In this document: positions 32,894 to 64,000 of the stretch, in pieces | Layout of the letters: every line of letters begins with the position of its first letter | How positions within the stretch are numbered: position 1 is the first letter of the stretch | NCBI GenBank assembly: GCA_009746045.1 | Contig: RPFO01000156.1 | Location: 2,083,345 to 2,147,344, forward strand | From: Mesostigma viride | Taxonomy: Eukaryota > Streptophyta > Mesostigmatophyceae > Mesostigmatales > Mesostigmataceae | DNA: 64,000 bases | Direction: 5' to 3' | Program-made: the position numbers and the translations under genes | Notes under the pieces: model-generated | The model's database searches: none | What the model saw: only the letters and a program-made list of their open reading frames with translations | What the model was told of the DNA's origin: nothing

Positions 32894-33610
32894 GGTGCGC
32901 AAGGATAGATGGCAAGTAGTGATGAAGGAGACCACCCCCAAGCCTGTGGGGGCTCCGCGTGTGACCAAGTATGGCATTCATAGCGATTCGGGCCGCGGTG
33001 CCCACACCCCTGTAACTAGGACCTAGATAGCCACCACCTCCACCGGCACCTCCGCCGTCGCAGCACAGCTCAAGAAGCAGCAGATCGACGCTCGACCTCC
33101 GCGAGGAGGCCGAGCTGGACAAGCGCAGCCTTCACGTCATCGTCAAGAACTTCGACCTGTTGGAACGTGATCTCGAACTCCGTGAAGCTTGCGCGCCCAG
33201 GCATTTGAGAAAGAAATCCTTGGCCGCATGGGCCTCATTGCAATGATGGTGAGATGAAGCTGGAGACCCTCCGCTCGCGGGGTAAGGCGGGGGCGCCTCC
33301 GCTGCTGCTCATCTTTGAGAGCCCGCGCGGACAAGATTTCGTTCCTCAGATCGACGCCGCAAGCGGCTCGAGAGGACTCACTACAGTGCCTTGGACGACG
33401 ACTTGACCGCTGGCGCAGCAACAACGACGACGGGAGCTATGGCCGACCTACCTCCAGCTCCGGCAGACGGCGGTGGGGAAGCCGGTGTACTGGAAGGGGG
33501 CGGCCATCTTTGTCGGTCACAAGCCATGCACCGGCCGCGTATGGCATTCATAACGATTCGGGCCGCGGTGCCCACCGGCACCCCTGTAACTATAGGACCT
33601 AGATAGCTTA
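32892..33610 (+). mobile_element. Decayed LINE fragments (RT C-terminus, ORF1)
   Basis: 32892-33028 encodes an RT C-terminal end (MVRKDRWQVVMKET). 33030-33535 is an ORF1 middle and C-terminal region with many small indels (recognisable pieces: KRSLHVIVKNF-like, LWPTYLQLRQ). 33536-33610 repeats the RT end (GIHNDSGRG). All frames are broken. Confidence 0.65.
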
Positions 33611-33619
33611 CACCATCCA

Positions 33620-34290
33620 TTCCATCTCATGTTCTTCTACAAGCAGCGGTTCCTCTCTCGTCGCAAGCGGTTGCACGACCTCACCTGGACACTGGACGAC
33701 GACCTGAGCCCCGCTCAGCAGCAGCAGCGACGTGACCTGTGGCCTGAATACCTACCTCCGCCACAAGCTAGCATGCAGGACCCCCAGAAGCCCAACAAGG
33801 TGTACTGGAGGGGCGGGGACCTGATGATCAACCACAAGATGTGGACGCCCCCAGCGGGCTAGAATAGCTAGTAGCCCTAGCTTGACTTCATTGATAGTCA
33901 CTGCCGCCGCTATGGTAGCCATGCTTAGAATGTTTGCCTAGCTGTGCCACCATGCCTAGTCACGTGCACCGCTAACGCACGGTACACAACCAGCCATAGC
34001 CATAGCTTAGTCCTTGTACAGCCATGCTAGCTACGTCCTGGCTTCGATCAGATTACTTGCCCACGCTCCTTGTTATGCCATGCTCACATGGGTCTTATTG
34101 CACCCACAGATTGCCGGATCGTTAGCGTGTCCGTTTAGCTAGCGCGCCCGAATGCAGCTGTGGCATGCCTTTGGCATGAAGGAGACTGGGGGTCTCTGCC
34201 CTTTCTCCTGTTGTGCACACACAGGGATTAAAAGCACTTCGGTGCTCCGTGACATCCCAACGGGAGCACGTGTTTAATTAGTTAATTAGT
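33620..34290 (+). mobile_element. 5'-truncated ORF1-only LINE, subfamily B copy 2
   Basis: The ORF1 end at 33629-33862 (KQRFLSRRKRLHDLTWTLDD; VYWRGGDLMINHKMW) is followed by a 3' UTR. The UTR closely mirrors the minus-strand copy at 30437-31172 and ends in a GTGCTCC / GGAGCAC hairpin and a TTAATTAG-type tail. Confidence 0.8.
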
Positions 34291-34374
34291 TAATCCCATG
34301 TTCCCCTCCCACTGAGGACTTATGCTCACGTGACGCAGTCACGTGTCTATTAATTAATTAATTAATATAATTAA

Positions 34375-34862
34375 TTCATATGCTGTGCCCATGCAGATCG
34401 AGAGTTGCTCTCTGCCGAGATGCCATGCACCCTAGCCATTGCCTAGCCGTAATTTTTCTGGCCCCCGCTGGTACGTTGTCTCACTTAATAATAATCTTCC
34501 ACCCCATGCCAGGCCTTTTAGGTATTATACATCATGTAATCAGATTATACATCATGGTGGTGCAGGTGCACCTTGTGCACCCGGAGTAGGTGGCGCAGTC
34601 TACACCCCCCCACCTGCAGGTTGTAGCTCAGAATGTACTAGAAATGCCCCCTCTCCGGGCTATGTGTCACATAAGGTCCCAACGGAGTTATGTTCTTAAT
34701 GAATGAATGAATGAATGAATGAATGAATGGATGAATGAATGAATGAATGAATGAATGAATGAATGAATGAATGAATGAATGAATGAATGAATGAATGAAT
34801 GAATGAATGAATGAATGAATGAATGAATGAATGAATGAATGAATGAATGAATGAATGAATGA
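34375..34862 (+). mobile_element. LINE subfamily A 3' UTR with long (AATG)n tail
   Basis: A divergent subfamily A 3' UTR that ends in TCCCAACGGAGTTATG, followed by about 40 tandem AATG units (34697-34862). The tail is much longer than those of the other copies and was probably extended after insertion. Confidence 0.8.
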
Positions 34863-34949
34863 TGCAGACGCTACTCGTGACTTTCGCATGTAATTATTTT
34901 TCTACATCAATGAGATCAGCGTAGTACTAATGTAGTACCCTGCCCACTT

Positions 34950-35063
34950 GCGCCAGTGAGAGAAGCTAGGGCGCCCTCCCTCCTTCTCGCTGTGTATATA
35001 GGGTTGAAGGTTCCTTTACTCTGTATTGGCACCCACGTGACACAGTCACGCGCTTATTAATAA
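34950..35063. repeat. Dispersed repeat of about 110 bp, copy 1
   Basis: GCCCACTTGCGCCAGTGAGA, GGGCGCCCTCCCTCCTTC and CACCCACGTGACACAGTCAC. A second copy at 39424-39545 keeps the same order of blocks, with a small insertion. Confidence 0.75.
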
Positions 35064-35383
35064 TTAATTACTTAGCATAGTACTCCGTGGCATGCCCATG
35101 CGCGTGACACGTGCACTTGTACTTACTTAGTACTTAGGCATAAGAAAAACAGTCAGTGTCAAATATTGCTTGTTCGTACAGCAGCTAGAGCTCCACAATT
35201 CATGTATATCTAAGTATTTGGTGCAGGTGCTGTACGCCAAGTACTTTTTCATGCATTGAATAATCCATGCTTTCCTAAAATACATACGTTCTCTGGCACA
35301 ATGATGTTCAACTTCAGGCATGCGAGCCGGTGTACATGGGTTCACACTACACTGATTTGCCAATCTGGGTCAAAGTTCACCCT

Positions 35384-38300
35384 TCAGCTATTGTACCAAT
35401 CCAAAAACAGCAGCCCAAATATTGCCACTGCAAAAGTGAGAATGATGTACACACGTGTACTTCCAGACCTTTCTACTGCCTTTTTTAGCTCCACATTCCC
35501 TTTCTCCATGAATTGCGTTGCCTCTACCGCCTGCAACCACAAAGCACGACCCACACAACAGCAGCAAAGAGCACCACTCATACTCAGCGTCAATACAAGC
35601 TCGTGAAAAGATTCACAACCCAGACTACACCTACCGCAATAGATGCAAGGTCAGCAAGGGCGTACTGGTGGATCAACGGGCAAGTAGCAAGCAAGGGGAC
35701 ATCATGGCGAGCAATCCGCAAACTCTGGCAAGCAGGCTGACAGACGGGCCAGACAAGTCTAGTGCAGCAACAGTGCTCTGGATGGCGTATCCTTCAGCAT
35801 GTTGACTGGGCAGATGGGAGTATGCACCCATGACTCCCATGTCTATTAATCGAGGTGCGTCGTACCCGTAGCAGTTTATACAAAAATAAACAATATATCA
35901 AAGAGACAACTAGTGCAGGCCAGAAATCTGGAAGAATCGGGACCATGGTGGTAGCTGCACGTTTGTCGAGTCGTTCAGGATGATGGAAGGGAATGGAGGT
36001 GGATATGTGTAGCCCTGGATATTAAAAATTATGGCTGGCTAAGGCTCATCGAGACCTAGACGGATGAGCTAAAAGATGAACAATATATGATAAATAAAGA
36101 TGTTTATATAATAAATGATCATTGATCATTGATCAATGATAAAAGAAAGTTACGGCTGTGGTCAGTGAGGCTAGAAAAAGGCAGGCCTTGCCAGACCCCA
36201 GACATTGTTGGTCTTGGACCGGGGACCCCAGCTTTATCTCACAAACACGTCCCACATGTTTGCGCAATGTAGGAAGCTTTTAAGAAAGCTCAAAGGATAA
36301 CTAAATATCTGTGCAAGCAAGAAATAGCAGCCTGGTGGCACTCCCATTTTCCATGCAACACCCTGATGCCACCTCCAAGCAGCGGTGGAGGCGATGGCAT
36401 ATATACGCTGTGTACTGGAGTACAATCTTGTTCCATGCTGATCTAGAAATGAGGACAGGTGTATTTCCTGTAGCGCACAATAAACACATCGCACAACACA
36501 TCGTGCCAGATCGCTTGCACCACAGCCTATTATATGCCGTGTGCAAGGTTACAAATTGCGCCTGCAGCATGGCTACTATCATACGTGGATTAAAACTACA
36601 CTGTATTATACTGTGGCAGTCACAATAGCTATAGCGATATTGCCCACCTGGTTGTACAGCTGCTCGATCTGCTCCCGCTGCTGCAGCACCGTTGTGGCAA
36701 ACATGTGGTTGAGCGCCGATACCTCGAGCATCTTGCTCTCGGCCTCGCGAACGCTGTCCATCAGGCCACTCAGCTCCTCCTGTCGGCATGGTACCACGGG
36801 TCGATTTAAACCATAACAACACGGATAGGCATCTGTAGACGGGTCGGTTGAAAACAGCTGTCACGGGCCGGCTTGTCACAGGTCGGTTGGCATACGCAGA
36901 TTGGAAGTATAAGGTTTGACACGCGTCGTTTGGCACCCGCGGCAAGTAAACTTTTAATACATAAAATCATTCGATAAAACATTTGAAAACACGCGGTTTG
37001 AAACACAGACCAGGTGACATATGTCGGTTGGGACATCTCGTCTCAGCAAACGCGGCGTAAAGCACAACATTTCGCACGCGTGAATTGCTTCGACCCCTTT
37101 CTTCCCCAGCCCCATTACGCACTACCCGCGACGCCCTCCCAGGCACGGCCCCCTGCTATTCCCAATGAAGGCCATTCCACGATCAGCGCGGCCAAGGACG
37201 CAGAAGCGCAAAGTCCAAGCTTTGGGTTTACATAACCCACGCTCCTCACATACCTAAGTCCTCACATACCTAGTCTAATCTAATAGAAATTTATTACATG
37301 GAACGATGCAGATTCGAGACGTTGCTTGATCATCAGGCCCTTCTTTTTCTCACCCAGCTACCGCTTCCCATGGGGGGCCGGTCGTGAGACTGTCGTGGAA
37401 GTGTCAACACCCCCATGCAAACTCACCTCCAATGCCGAATGCTCCTCCTCTTCCTGCAGCAGCTGCTGCTGCCGCGGCGACGCCTCTCCCCCCCCGCCCC
37501 CCGCCCCATTCTCTCGCCCCACCCCCCGGGTCTCCACGGGCCGCCTTGGCGACCCCATCTCGACCCACCGCCGGTCGGCTGCGCTCGCCTGCTTCCACGC
37601 GGCCTCGAGAGGGCGGGCCGGGCGGGCCGGCTGGGAGGGTCGGGTGACCCGCTTGGCAAGCGCCTGCTCGTAGCGCGCCGTGCGGCACTGGTCAAACACG
37701 GCCGTGGCGTATGCCAGCCGTTCGCTCAGAATGAGGACCTGCCATGGAGATGCAGTCAAGGGGTACGTGATCCCATGGTTGAGTGCTGTGGAGTTGAAAA
37801 AAGAAACGGGCACGAAGACCTAGCCAGCAAAGGTACGAACGATGAAGTGTAATGGGAGGGCCACGTGGCAAACAGGCGGGTGCTCCCTCAGAACGAGCAC
37901 GCTAGTACAAGGAGGAAAAGGGGCGAGGAAGACGCTCTCTGAGAATGAGGCCCTAGTGATAGGAGGGAAATGGGTCGAACAAGGGGGTGCTCGCTCAGAA
38001 TGAGGCCCTAGCAGGATTAGTTAGGGAATGGGGCAGACAGCCGGGTGCTCGCTCTCCCTGCCAGACTAATCATGCCTATGCCGCACCCTAATGGACAGCA
38101 AATAGTATGCGCACAAGCGTAAAGTGCGCATCAAGAAGCAAGAATTGACAAGGGAAGAAGCTGCGCGTGCATGCAAGTGCATGGGATGAGGTTGTACGTC
38201 TCCATTGTGCCAGGCGCGCTCTGAACGAGAGGGAGCTAGCCCCACCACTTGGGGCCACCCTCGTGGAACACTCAAGGGTACTCTTATATGTTGGGAGGAG

Positions 38301-41300
38301 GGATAGTACTAGCATGACATATCCTAGTTCGAACCCGGTCCAACATGCACCGAGGGAGGCTGACTGCAACAGCTGGGGATGCCTTCTGAGACCATGAAAG
38401 GATACCATCACCGATACAATAGGGCATTTTAACATATGTATAGCTCCATGGAACGATACCATCACAGATACTTTAGGGAATTATAACATTCAGTTGCATT
38501 GAAGGATTTCATGAGAGATACATTAGGGCATTTAAACATATCTATATAGCTCCATTGAAGGATACCATAACAGATACAAAAGGGCATTATAACTTTTAGT
38601 CCCATTGAAATGACCCTCATGTAACTATGACAGGCCTCCGCCCCCTCCCCCCCCACTCACCACCCCTTGCTCATGCGCGTGGCGCTGCGGGTTGCCACCG
38701 CCCGATCTCAAGAAGCCGAGGCCAAAGCCTCTGCTGCCACCTGCACGGTCATCCGCATCAGGAGCCACGGCACCATCACCAGATTTGGAGCCGGCCACGG
38801 TGGATTGGAGCGAGTCGATGCGTGCTTTGCAGGCTTTGATGAACAGGTTGACCTGGCAGCAACACAGGGGCACAGGCAGCAAGGGAATGGCAGCAGTCAA
38901 CTTCTCTTCCACCAGCCGGTTGGCCTGGCAGACGCATTGCAGGAGGCAGAAAGGAAGTATCGGTGGTCGATCTACATTCCACAAGGTCATCACACACATG
39001 CTGATGAGTCTTCACCTGGGTAATAGATTGGAGTAGGCCTAAAGGAAACAGCACCTTCCATTTGACAAGCACATGGGATAAGCACCTGACCAATACATGG
39101 GAGGGCCCTTCCAGGAGGCAGCAGCCATCAGCCTATGCACTTTCCCTTTGACAAGCACATGGGACAAGCACCTGACGAAAACATGGGAGAAGCCTTCCAG
39201 GAGGCAGCAGCCATCAGCCTATGCTTACCAGCACGTTTGACTTTGAAAGTCTCTATTCAGGAGGCTGTCCGCAATCTGAAACACAGGTCTAGGGTATAAG
39301 AGGACAGCATGCGCACACCTGAGCTGTACGATGCATGAGGTGACCCTGGCACAGCCCTACCCCATGCGACAATGAATTAATCATGAAGGCCGCTTCATGA
39401 CTATATCCATATCCTCTAAGGCCTGCCCGCTTGGGGCAGTGCGAGAAGCTAGTGCAAGCTAGTCGAGGGCGCCCTCCCTCCTCGTTGTGTATATGGGTCG
39501 GACGTTGCTTCATGGGTACCCACGTGACACAGTCAACGTGATTAGTTAATATAACTATTTAAGAGCCCTTTCCAAGGAATACATGTATGAAGAAGCCGCT
39601 TCATGAATCCCGCAGGGGGGTCAACGTGATTAGTAGATATAACTATTTAAGAGCCCTATCCAAGGAATACATGTATGAAGAAGCCGCTTTATGAATCCCG
39701 CAGGGGGGTCAACGTGATTAGTAAATATAACTATTTAAGAGCCCTATCCAAGGAATACATGTATGAAGAAGCCGCTTCATGAATCCCGCAGGGGGGTATC
39801 GCCATGGTCTTATAGGCTACCACCATGGTTTTATAGGCACAGCTCCCCATAATCCGATGCAGAAATCCGGCACACTCCTTCAACAGTTCAACGGCATGCA
39901 GTCTGCACCACCATGCTGGACACGCAGCGACGTCTATTATACAGCAGCTCTGGCATAGTGACCAACCTCATTCTCGATGCTGTCCCTCGCGGGTTCGCTC
40001 AGCTTTAGGGGGTCCAGGTAGTCCTGCTGGTGCGCGCGGATGAAGGCCTTCATCGTGTGGATGTTGTCCAGCTGCCGTCACCACGGAATAGGGAGAGGGG
40101 TAGGGAGGGAGAGGGAGAGGGAGAGGGAGAGGGAGGGAGAGGAAACATGTGCCGCACCACGATAAAGAGAGTGAATAGGGAGAGGGTAGGGGACAGGTGG
40201 CACATGGGTCAGGTGGCAGAGGACAGGTGGCAGAGGACGTGTGGTCCATGGGTCAGGTGGCACGGAGCGAAACCATGCTGACTGTACAAGTGGCACAGGA
40301 CGGTGGCGCAGTTGCAAGTGCTTTCAGTTGTCACCTCATGGGAACGGCTGCATGTCTGTTTATCCGCGTGTTTACTTCTTTGTGCGTGCGATGATGCTTG
40401 TGTGTACTTCGTCTCACTGCCGTAGGCGTGTAAGTAAGGTACTTGAGGGTCATGCGCATGGGCATGCCACGGAGTACTCTGCTAATCTCATTAGAAAAAT
40501 TATAACACGAAAGTTCAAATATCGTCTGCATCATGCACCAACCATATAGTCACTAGAGGGGAATGTAATCCTCATCTGAGCGTAGGCGTGTGTTTCTATT
40601 ATTATTTGTGTGGCCACACACGTGCGTGCCGTGCAATTGCTTCTGTGCGTGCAGAGTACGCGTACGTCTTTGCGTGTGCGTGCATGCATGCATGTGCGTG
40701 AGAGAGCGGGTGAAAGGGGGGGGGGGAGACCCTGGAAAATCACTTCAAAGAAACTGTACAGTGAGGGAAAACTGCACAGGCGCCGAGAAAACGGCTTGAC
40801 TTCCACACGCAAACACAGTGACGCACATGCCCATGTCCACAGCGGCAGGGCAGCAGCAGCGAGACATGCATGGACGGCTACGTTCACCCACCTGGGCAGG
40901 GATAGTGCAGGGATGCGTTGCCAATGCCATAGCAAACTTACGATATCGTAAGCCGTGGTCATAAACTCGGAAGTATGCGGCTTGGGCGGGAGAAGCCATG
41001 ACGCGGTAATTAATTTCAACTTTTCCTGGACGCATTCGACCGACAAGTGGACGACGACGCAAAGAACGCAGGGAGGTAAACGGAAGCCGTAGGGCAGAGT
41101 GAGTAGATGTAAAAGCTGCAGCAGCGGCAAAAGCTTTGACATGCGGTTGCTTGGTAACATTTTTTATTATTAATAACATAACTCGTGCAACATTTGCACG
41201 GTGATCTCGCGAGAACGCAAAGGCAGCCAGTGCAGACTAACCCCACGTACCTCACTTAAGCCATAGTCGACCGCCTTTTGACGCACGACTTCTCTATATT

Positions 41301-41322
41301 CCTGACTTCTGTCAAACGCCAT
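35384..41322 (-). CDS. SYP81: ER Qa-SNARE, syntaxin-18/SYP81/Ufe1 family, 7 exons
   Basis: Exons on the minus strand: 41322-41251, 41025-40942, 40071-39967, 38852-38661, 37738-37427, 36779-36648, 35530-35384. They total 1044 nt (347 aa plus stop), and all introns are phase 0. The N-terminus (MAFDRSQEYREVVRQKAVDY) and VNLFIKACKARIDSLQ match the syntaxin-18 N-terminal helical region. A Gly/Arg-rich variable segment and QQQLLQEEEEHSALE lead to the SNARE helix (DSVREAESKMLEVSALNH, VLQQREQIEQLY), with a putative zero-layer Gln at residue 289. The C-terminal anchor VYIILTFAVAIFGLLFL ends in the family-typical LDWYNS. The family fuses Golgi-derived COPI vesicles with the ER. The exon 3 donor is GTTGGT, weaker than the others. 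Exon 5 has acceptor-side copies upstream in its intron. Confidence 0.95.
35895..35962. repeat. Dispersed small element, copy with CCAGAAATCTGGAAG
   Basis: ATCAAAGAGACAACTAGTGC, CCAGAAATCTGGAAGAATC, GGACCATGGTGGTAGC. The reverse complement recurs at 56115-56182 with about 90% identity. The ATCAAGGAGACAACCAG core also occurs near 7726 and 43848. In the last exon-6 to exon-7 intron of SYP81. Confidence 0.75.
37870..38065 (-). repeat. Acceptor-side copies of SYP81 exon 5 start
   Basis: On the plus strand the true start is complementary to CGTTCGCTCAGAATGAGGAC (37718-37737), followed by CTG. Related segments GCTCCCTCAGAACGAG, GCTCTCTGAGAATGAG, GCTCGCTCAGAATGAG and a shorter GCTCGCTCTCCCTGCC occur near 37884, 37938, 37989 and 38046 at about 50-bp spacing. 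Confidence 0.78.
39050..39215. repeat. Direct duplication of about 80 bp
   Basis: Two copies with TTGACAAGCACATGGGA, AAGCACCTGAC and CCAGGAGGCAGCAGCCATCA, in the SYP81 intron between exons 3 and 4. Confidence 0.85.
39424..39545. repeat. Dispersed repeat of about 110 bp, copy 2
   Basis: Matches 34950-35063 block by block and ends in CACGTGACACAGTCAACGTG, directly followed by an 88-bp tandem repeat that starts inside this end. Confidence 0.75.
39532..39797. repeat. 88-bp tandem repeat
   Basis: Three units starting near 39532, 39620 and 39708 with the core AAGAGCCCTATCCAAGGAAT. The first base block is the end of the 110-bp dispersed repeat. Confidence 0.93.
40446..40522. repeat. Dispersed repeat with CGCATGGGCATGCC core, copy 2
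   Basis: TCATGCGCATGGGCATGCCA then CGGAGTACTCTGCTAATCTC and AGAAAAATTATAACACG, closely matching 29382-29470. In the SYP81 intron between exons 2 and 3. Confidence 0.78.
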
Positions 41323-42805
41323 TGGCAGCAGGAATGCTGCGATGGCTTTAAGAAACTGATGGCCCTCCCCGTCAGTATAGCGACATGAAGAACGTCGGAT
41401 AATACTATAGTTGGGTACAATTGTTACAGTGTGAATATCCCGACAAGCGCAAAAGCCTCATCATGCATCGCGTCATTATGCAAGTTTCCTCAGACAATGA
41501 CACCAGCACCGCTCAGCTTGTCTTAAAATATCTACACTGTAATCATCGAATCCGCATGAAAGGTTCTTAACTAAATGCAGTCCATTAATGGAAGTTGTTG
41601 CAGGGTTGTGAGTTTCTAGTGTGGCCGTGAGTCTATGGCGGACGCCGAGTTTGCACTGTTGCAGACGGCAGAACTTTGCCTACAGGATTCCCGGTTTACG
41701 TCCCCACATGAGGCGTGTACCTGTGTGTAAGACCGGTAGAATAATGAGGCGTGAATGTATATGCCACGTGCGGCAAACTTGTACAGCAAGGTACACGTCG
41801 CGTCGCCTGTGCATGTACAAGTGGCCTCGGGCACGTCTGTCTTTTAAAATCAAAAGATTTTGGTTTGACTAATGAATACTACAGATACTGAGTCAACTGG
41901 CACTACCTTCTGCGCAGTGGGAAGAAACCAGCGTGGGAGTAAAACTGCCTTTATGACCCATCATTGGCTAATAAAAAATATTCCCATTTCCCCGAAACTG
42001 CCTTGTTGACCGCATACAGATACTGAGTCAACTGGCACTACCTGCTGCGCCCAGGTGCGAGATTCTCTGCTGCCCATGTGCGGCGTGGGACACAACAACA
42101 ACCACAACAACAACCTTCTGCGCAGTGGGAAGAAACCAGCGTGGGAATAAAACTGCCTTTATGACCCATCATTGGCTAATAAAAAATATGCCCATTTCCC
42201 CAAAACTGCCTTGTTGACCGACTTCTGCGCGGTCCCGGCGCGATCACATACCGTTTTGTCGCTCTGAAGTAGGCTAGGAATCTCTTGGAATCTTCTTGCG
42301 TGCGCTGTCGAGCAACATGCACCGGACGTCCACACCACGTTGGCCCACTGCTGAATGAGTTGTGCGCCTCGTGGCTCCAGACTCCAGAGCTGGAGTTCTA
42401 ACCACTGACGAGTGACGACTGAACACCAGCACTGACCGCGCCCGGAATAGATTTGTGCTCACTGCTTGCGTCCCCTGCACCCACATTTTCGCCATAGCAA
42501 CACCGGTATATAGAAATGCGAGCAGGGCCGATCATGCCAATGAAATTACATTAGTTGCTGAAATGGGGACACTTGTCTTGATCGGGTTTTGGTATTAACT
42601 GTAACCACAGAAAATGCCTTGAAACTGTGGTAACTTGCCAGCGGTAACTTGTCGGGAGGAATGCGCGTCGGAGTAATGATTTTGTTCGACCTGGTTGACA
42701 AGTTAAACCATGTAGCACGGGAATTCTGGTCTGTCGCCAGGCCAGATGTTACCCTATGCTCTGACATTAACTTTCTTCTGACCAATTGATCGCCTGAATA
42801 AAAAA
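41323..42805. promoter_or_regulatory. Divergent intergenic region between SYP81 and the NEK kinase
   Basis: 1483 bp between head-to-head starts. It contains a direct repeat of about 110 bp (41905-42010 and 42115-42222, with TTCTGCGCAGTGGGAAGAAA and GACCCATCATTGGCTAATAA) and a repeated 25-bp block (ACAGATACTGAGTCAACTGG at 41881 and 42016). No gene is supported in it. Confidence 0.5.

Positions 42806-64000
<21,195 letters not shown>

Noticed and set aside
37010..37235. Possible gene on the plus strand within the SYP81 locus
   Set aside because: Lies in a SYP81 intron; no motif and no conserved junctions.
40531..41160. Minus-strand 209-codon frame as an independent gene
   Set aside because: Only the part at 40942-41025 is real (SYP81 exon 2); the rest is intron read-through.

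Overview
The window is nuclear DNA from an intron-rich green alga (chlorophyte-like). The evidence is GC-rich exons joined by GT-AG introns with consistent phases, a plant-type sterol demethylase, a plant-type syntaxin (SYP81), a FLO6/PTST-like plastid protein, and a short interstitial run of TTTAGGG, the Arabidopsis-type telomere unit. I do not name a species. Most long open frames in single-frame translation are shadows or microsatellite translations. The real genes had to be assembled from exons.

Layout. (1) 1-2.7 kb: a divergent pair, the first exon of CYP51 (minus, runs off the left edge) and a single-exon prolyl 4-hydroxylase (plus). (2) 3.5-4.95 kb: an ORF1-only LINE-type insertion. 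(3) 5.1-27.4 kb: a second divergent pair. On the minus strand is a 9-exon, 892-codon gene joining a RimM-like PRC barrel, a WW-like segment and four FLO6/PTST2-like helical repeats. On the plus strand is a 13-exon, 779-codon WDR43/UTP5 gene. Both are predicted to work in small-subunit ribosome biogenesis, one in the plastid and one in the nucleolus. (4) 28.2-35.1 kb: a graveyard of 5'-truncated LINE fragments (ORF1, RT C-terminus, 3' UTRs with stem-loops and simple-repeat tails) plus small dispersed elements. (5) 35.4-64 kb: a third divergent pair, a 7-exon, 347-codon ER syntaxin (SYP81/STX18, minus) and a giant NEK-type kinase (plus, at least 21 exons and 911 codons, continuing past the right edge).

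The most striking signal is that many exon-intron junctions have been copied, usually 20-45 bp of exon end plus the splice site, one to five times into the adjacent intron. This recurs in all four multi-exon genes and on both strands. It suggests that introns here grow by tandem duplication seeded at splice junctions. C-rich and pyrimidine-rich tandem repeats also crowd the acceptor side of many introns. The LINE-derived insertions look like ORF1-only, HAL1-like elements whose 3' ends form a stem-loop with compensatory base changes, followed by a variable short tandem tail.

Exon coordinates were derived by hand from splice consensus, phase continuity and family resemblance. All three complete multi-exon models sum to multiples of three with a single terminal stop. 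No database or alignment was run.
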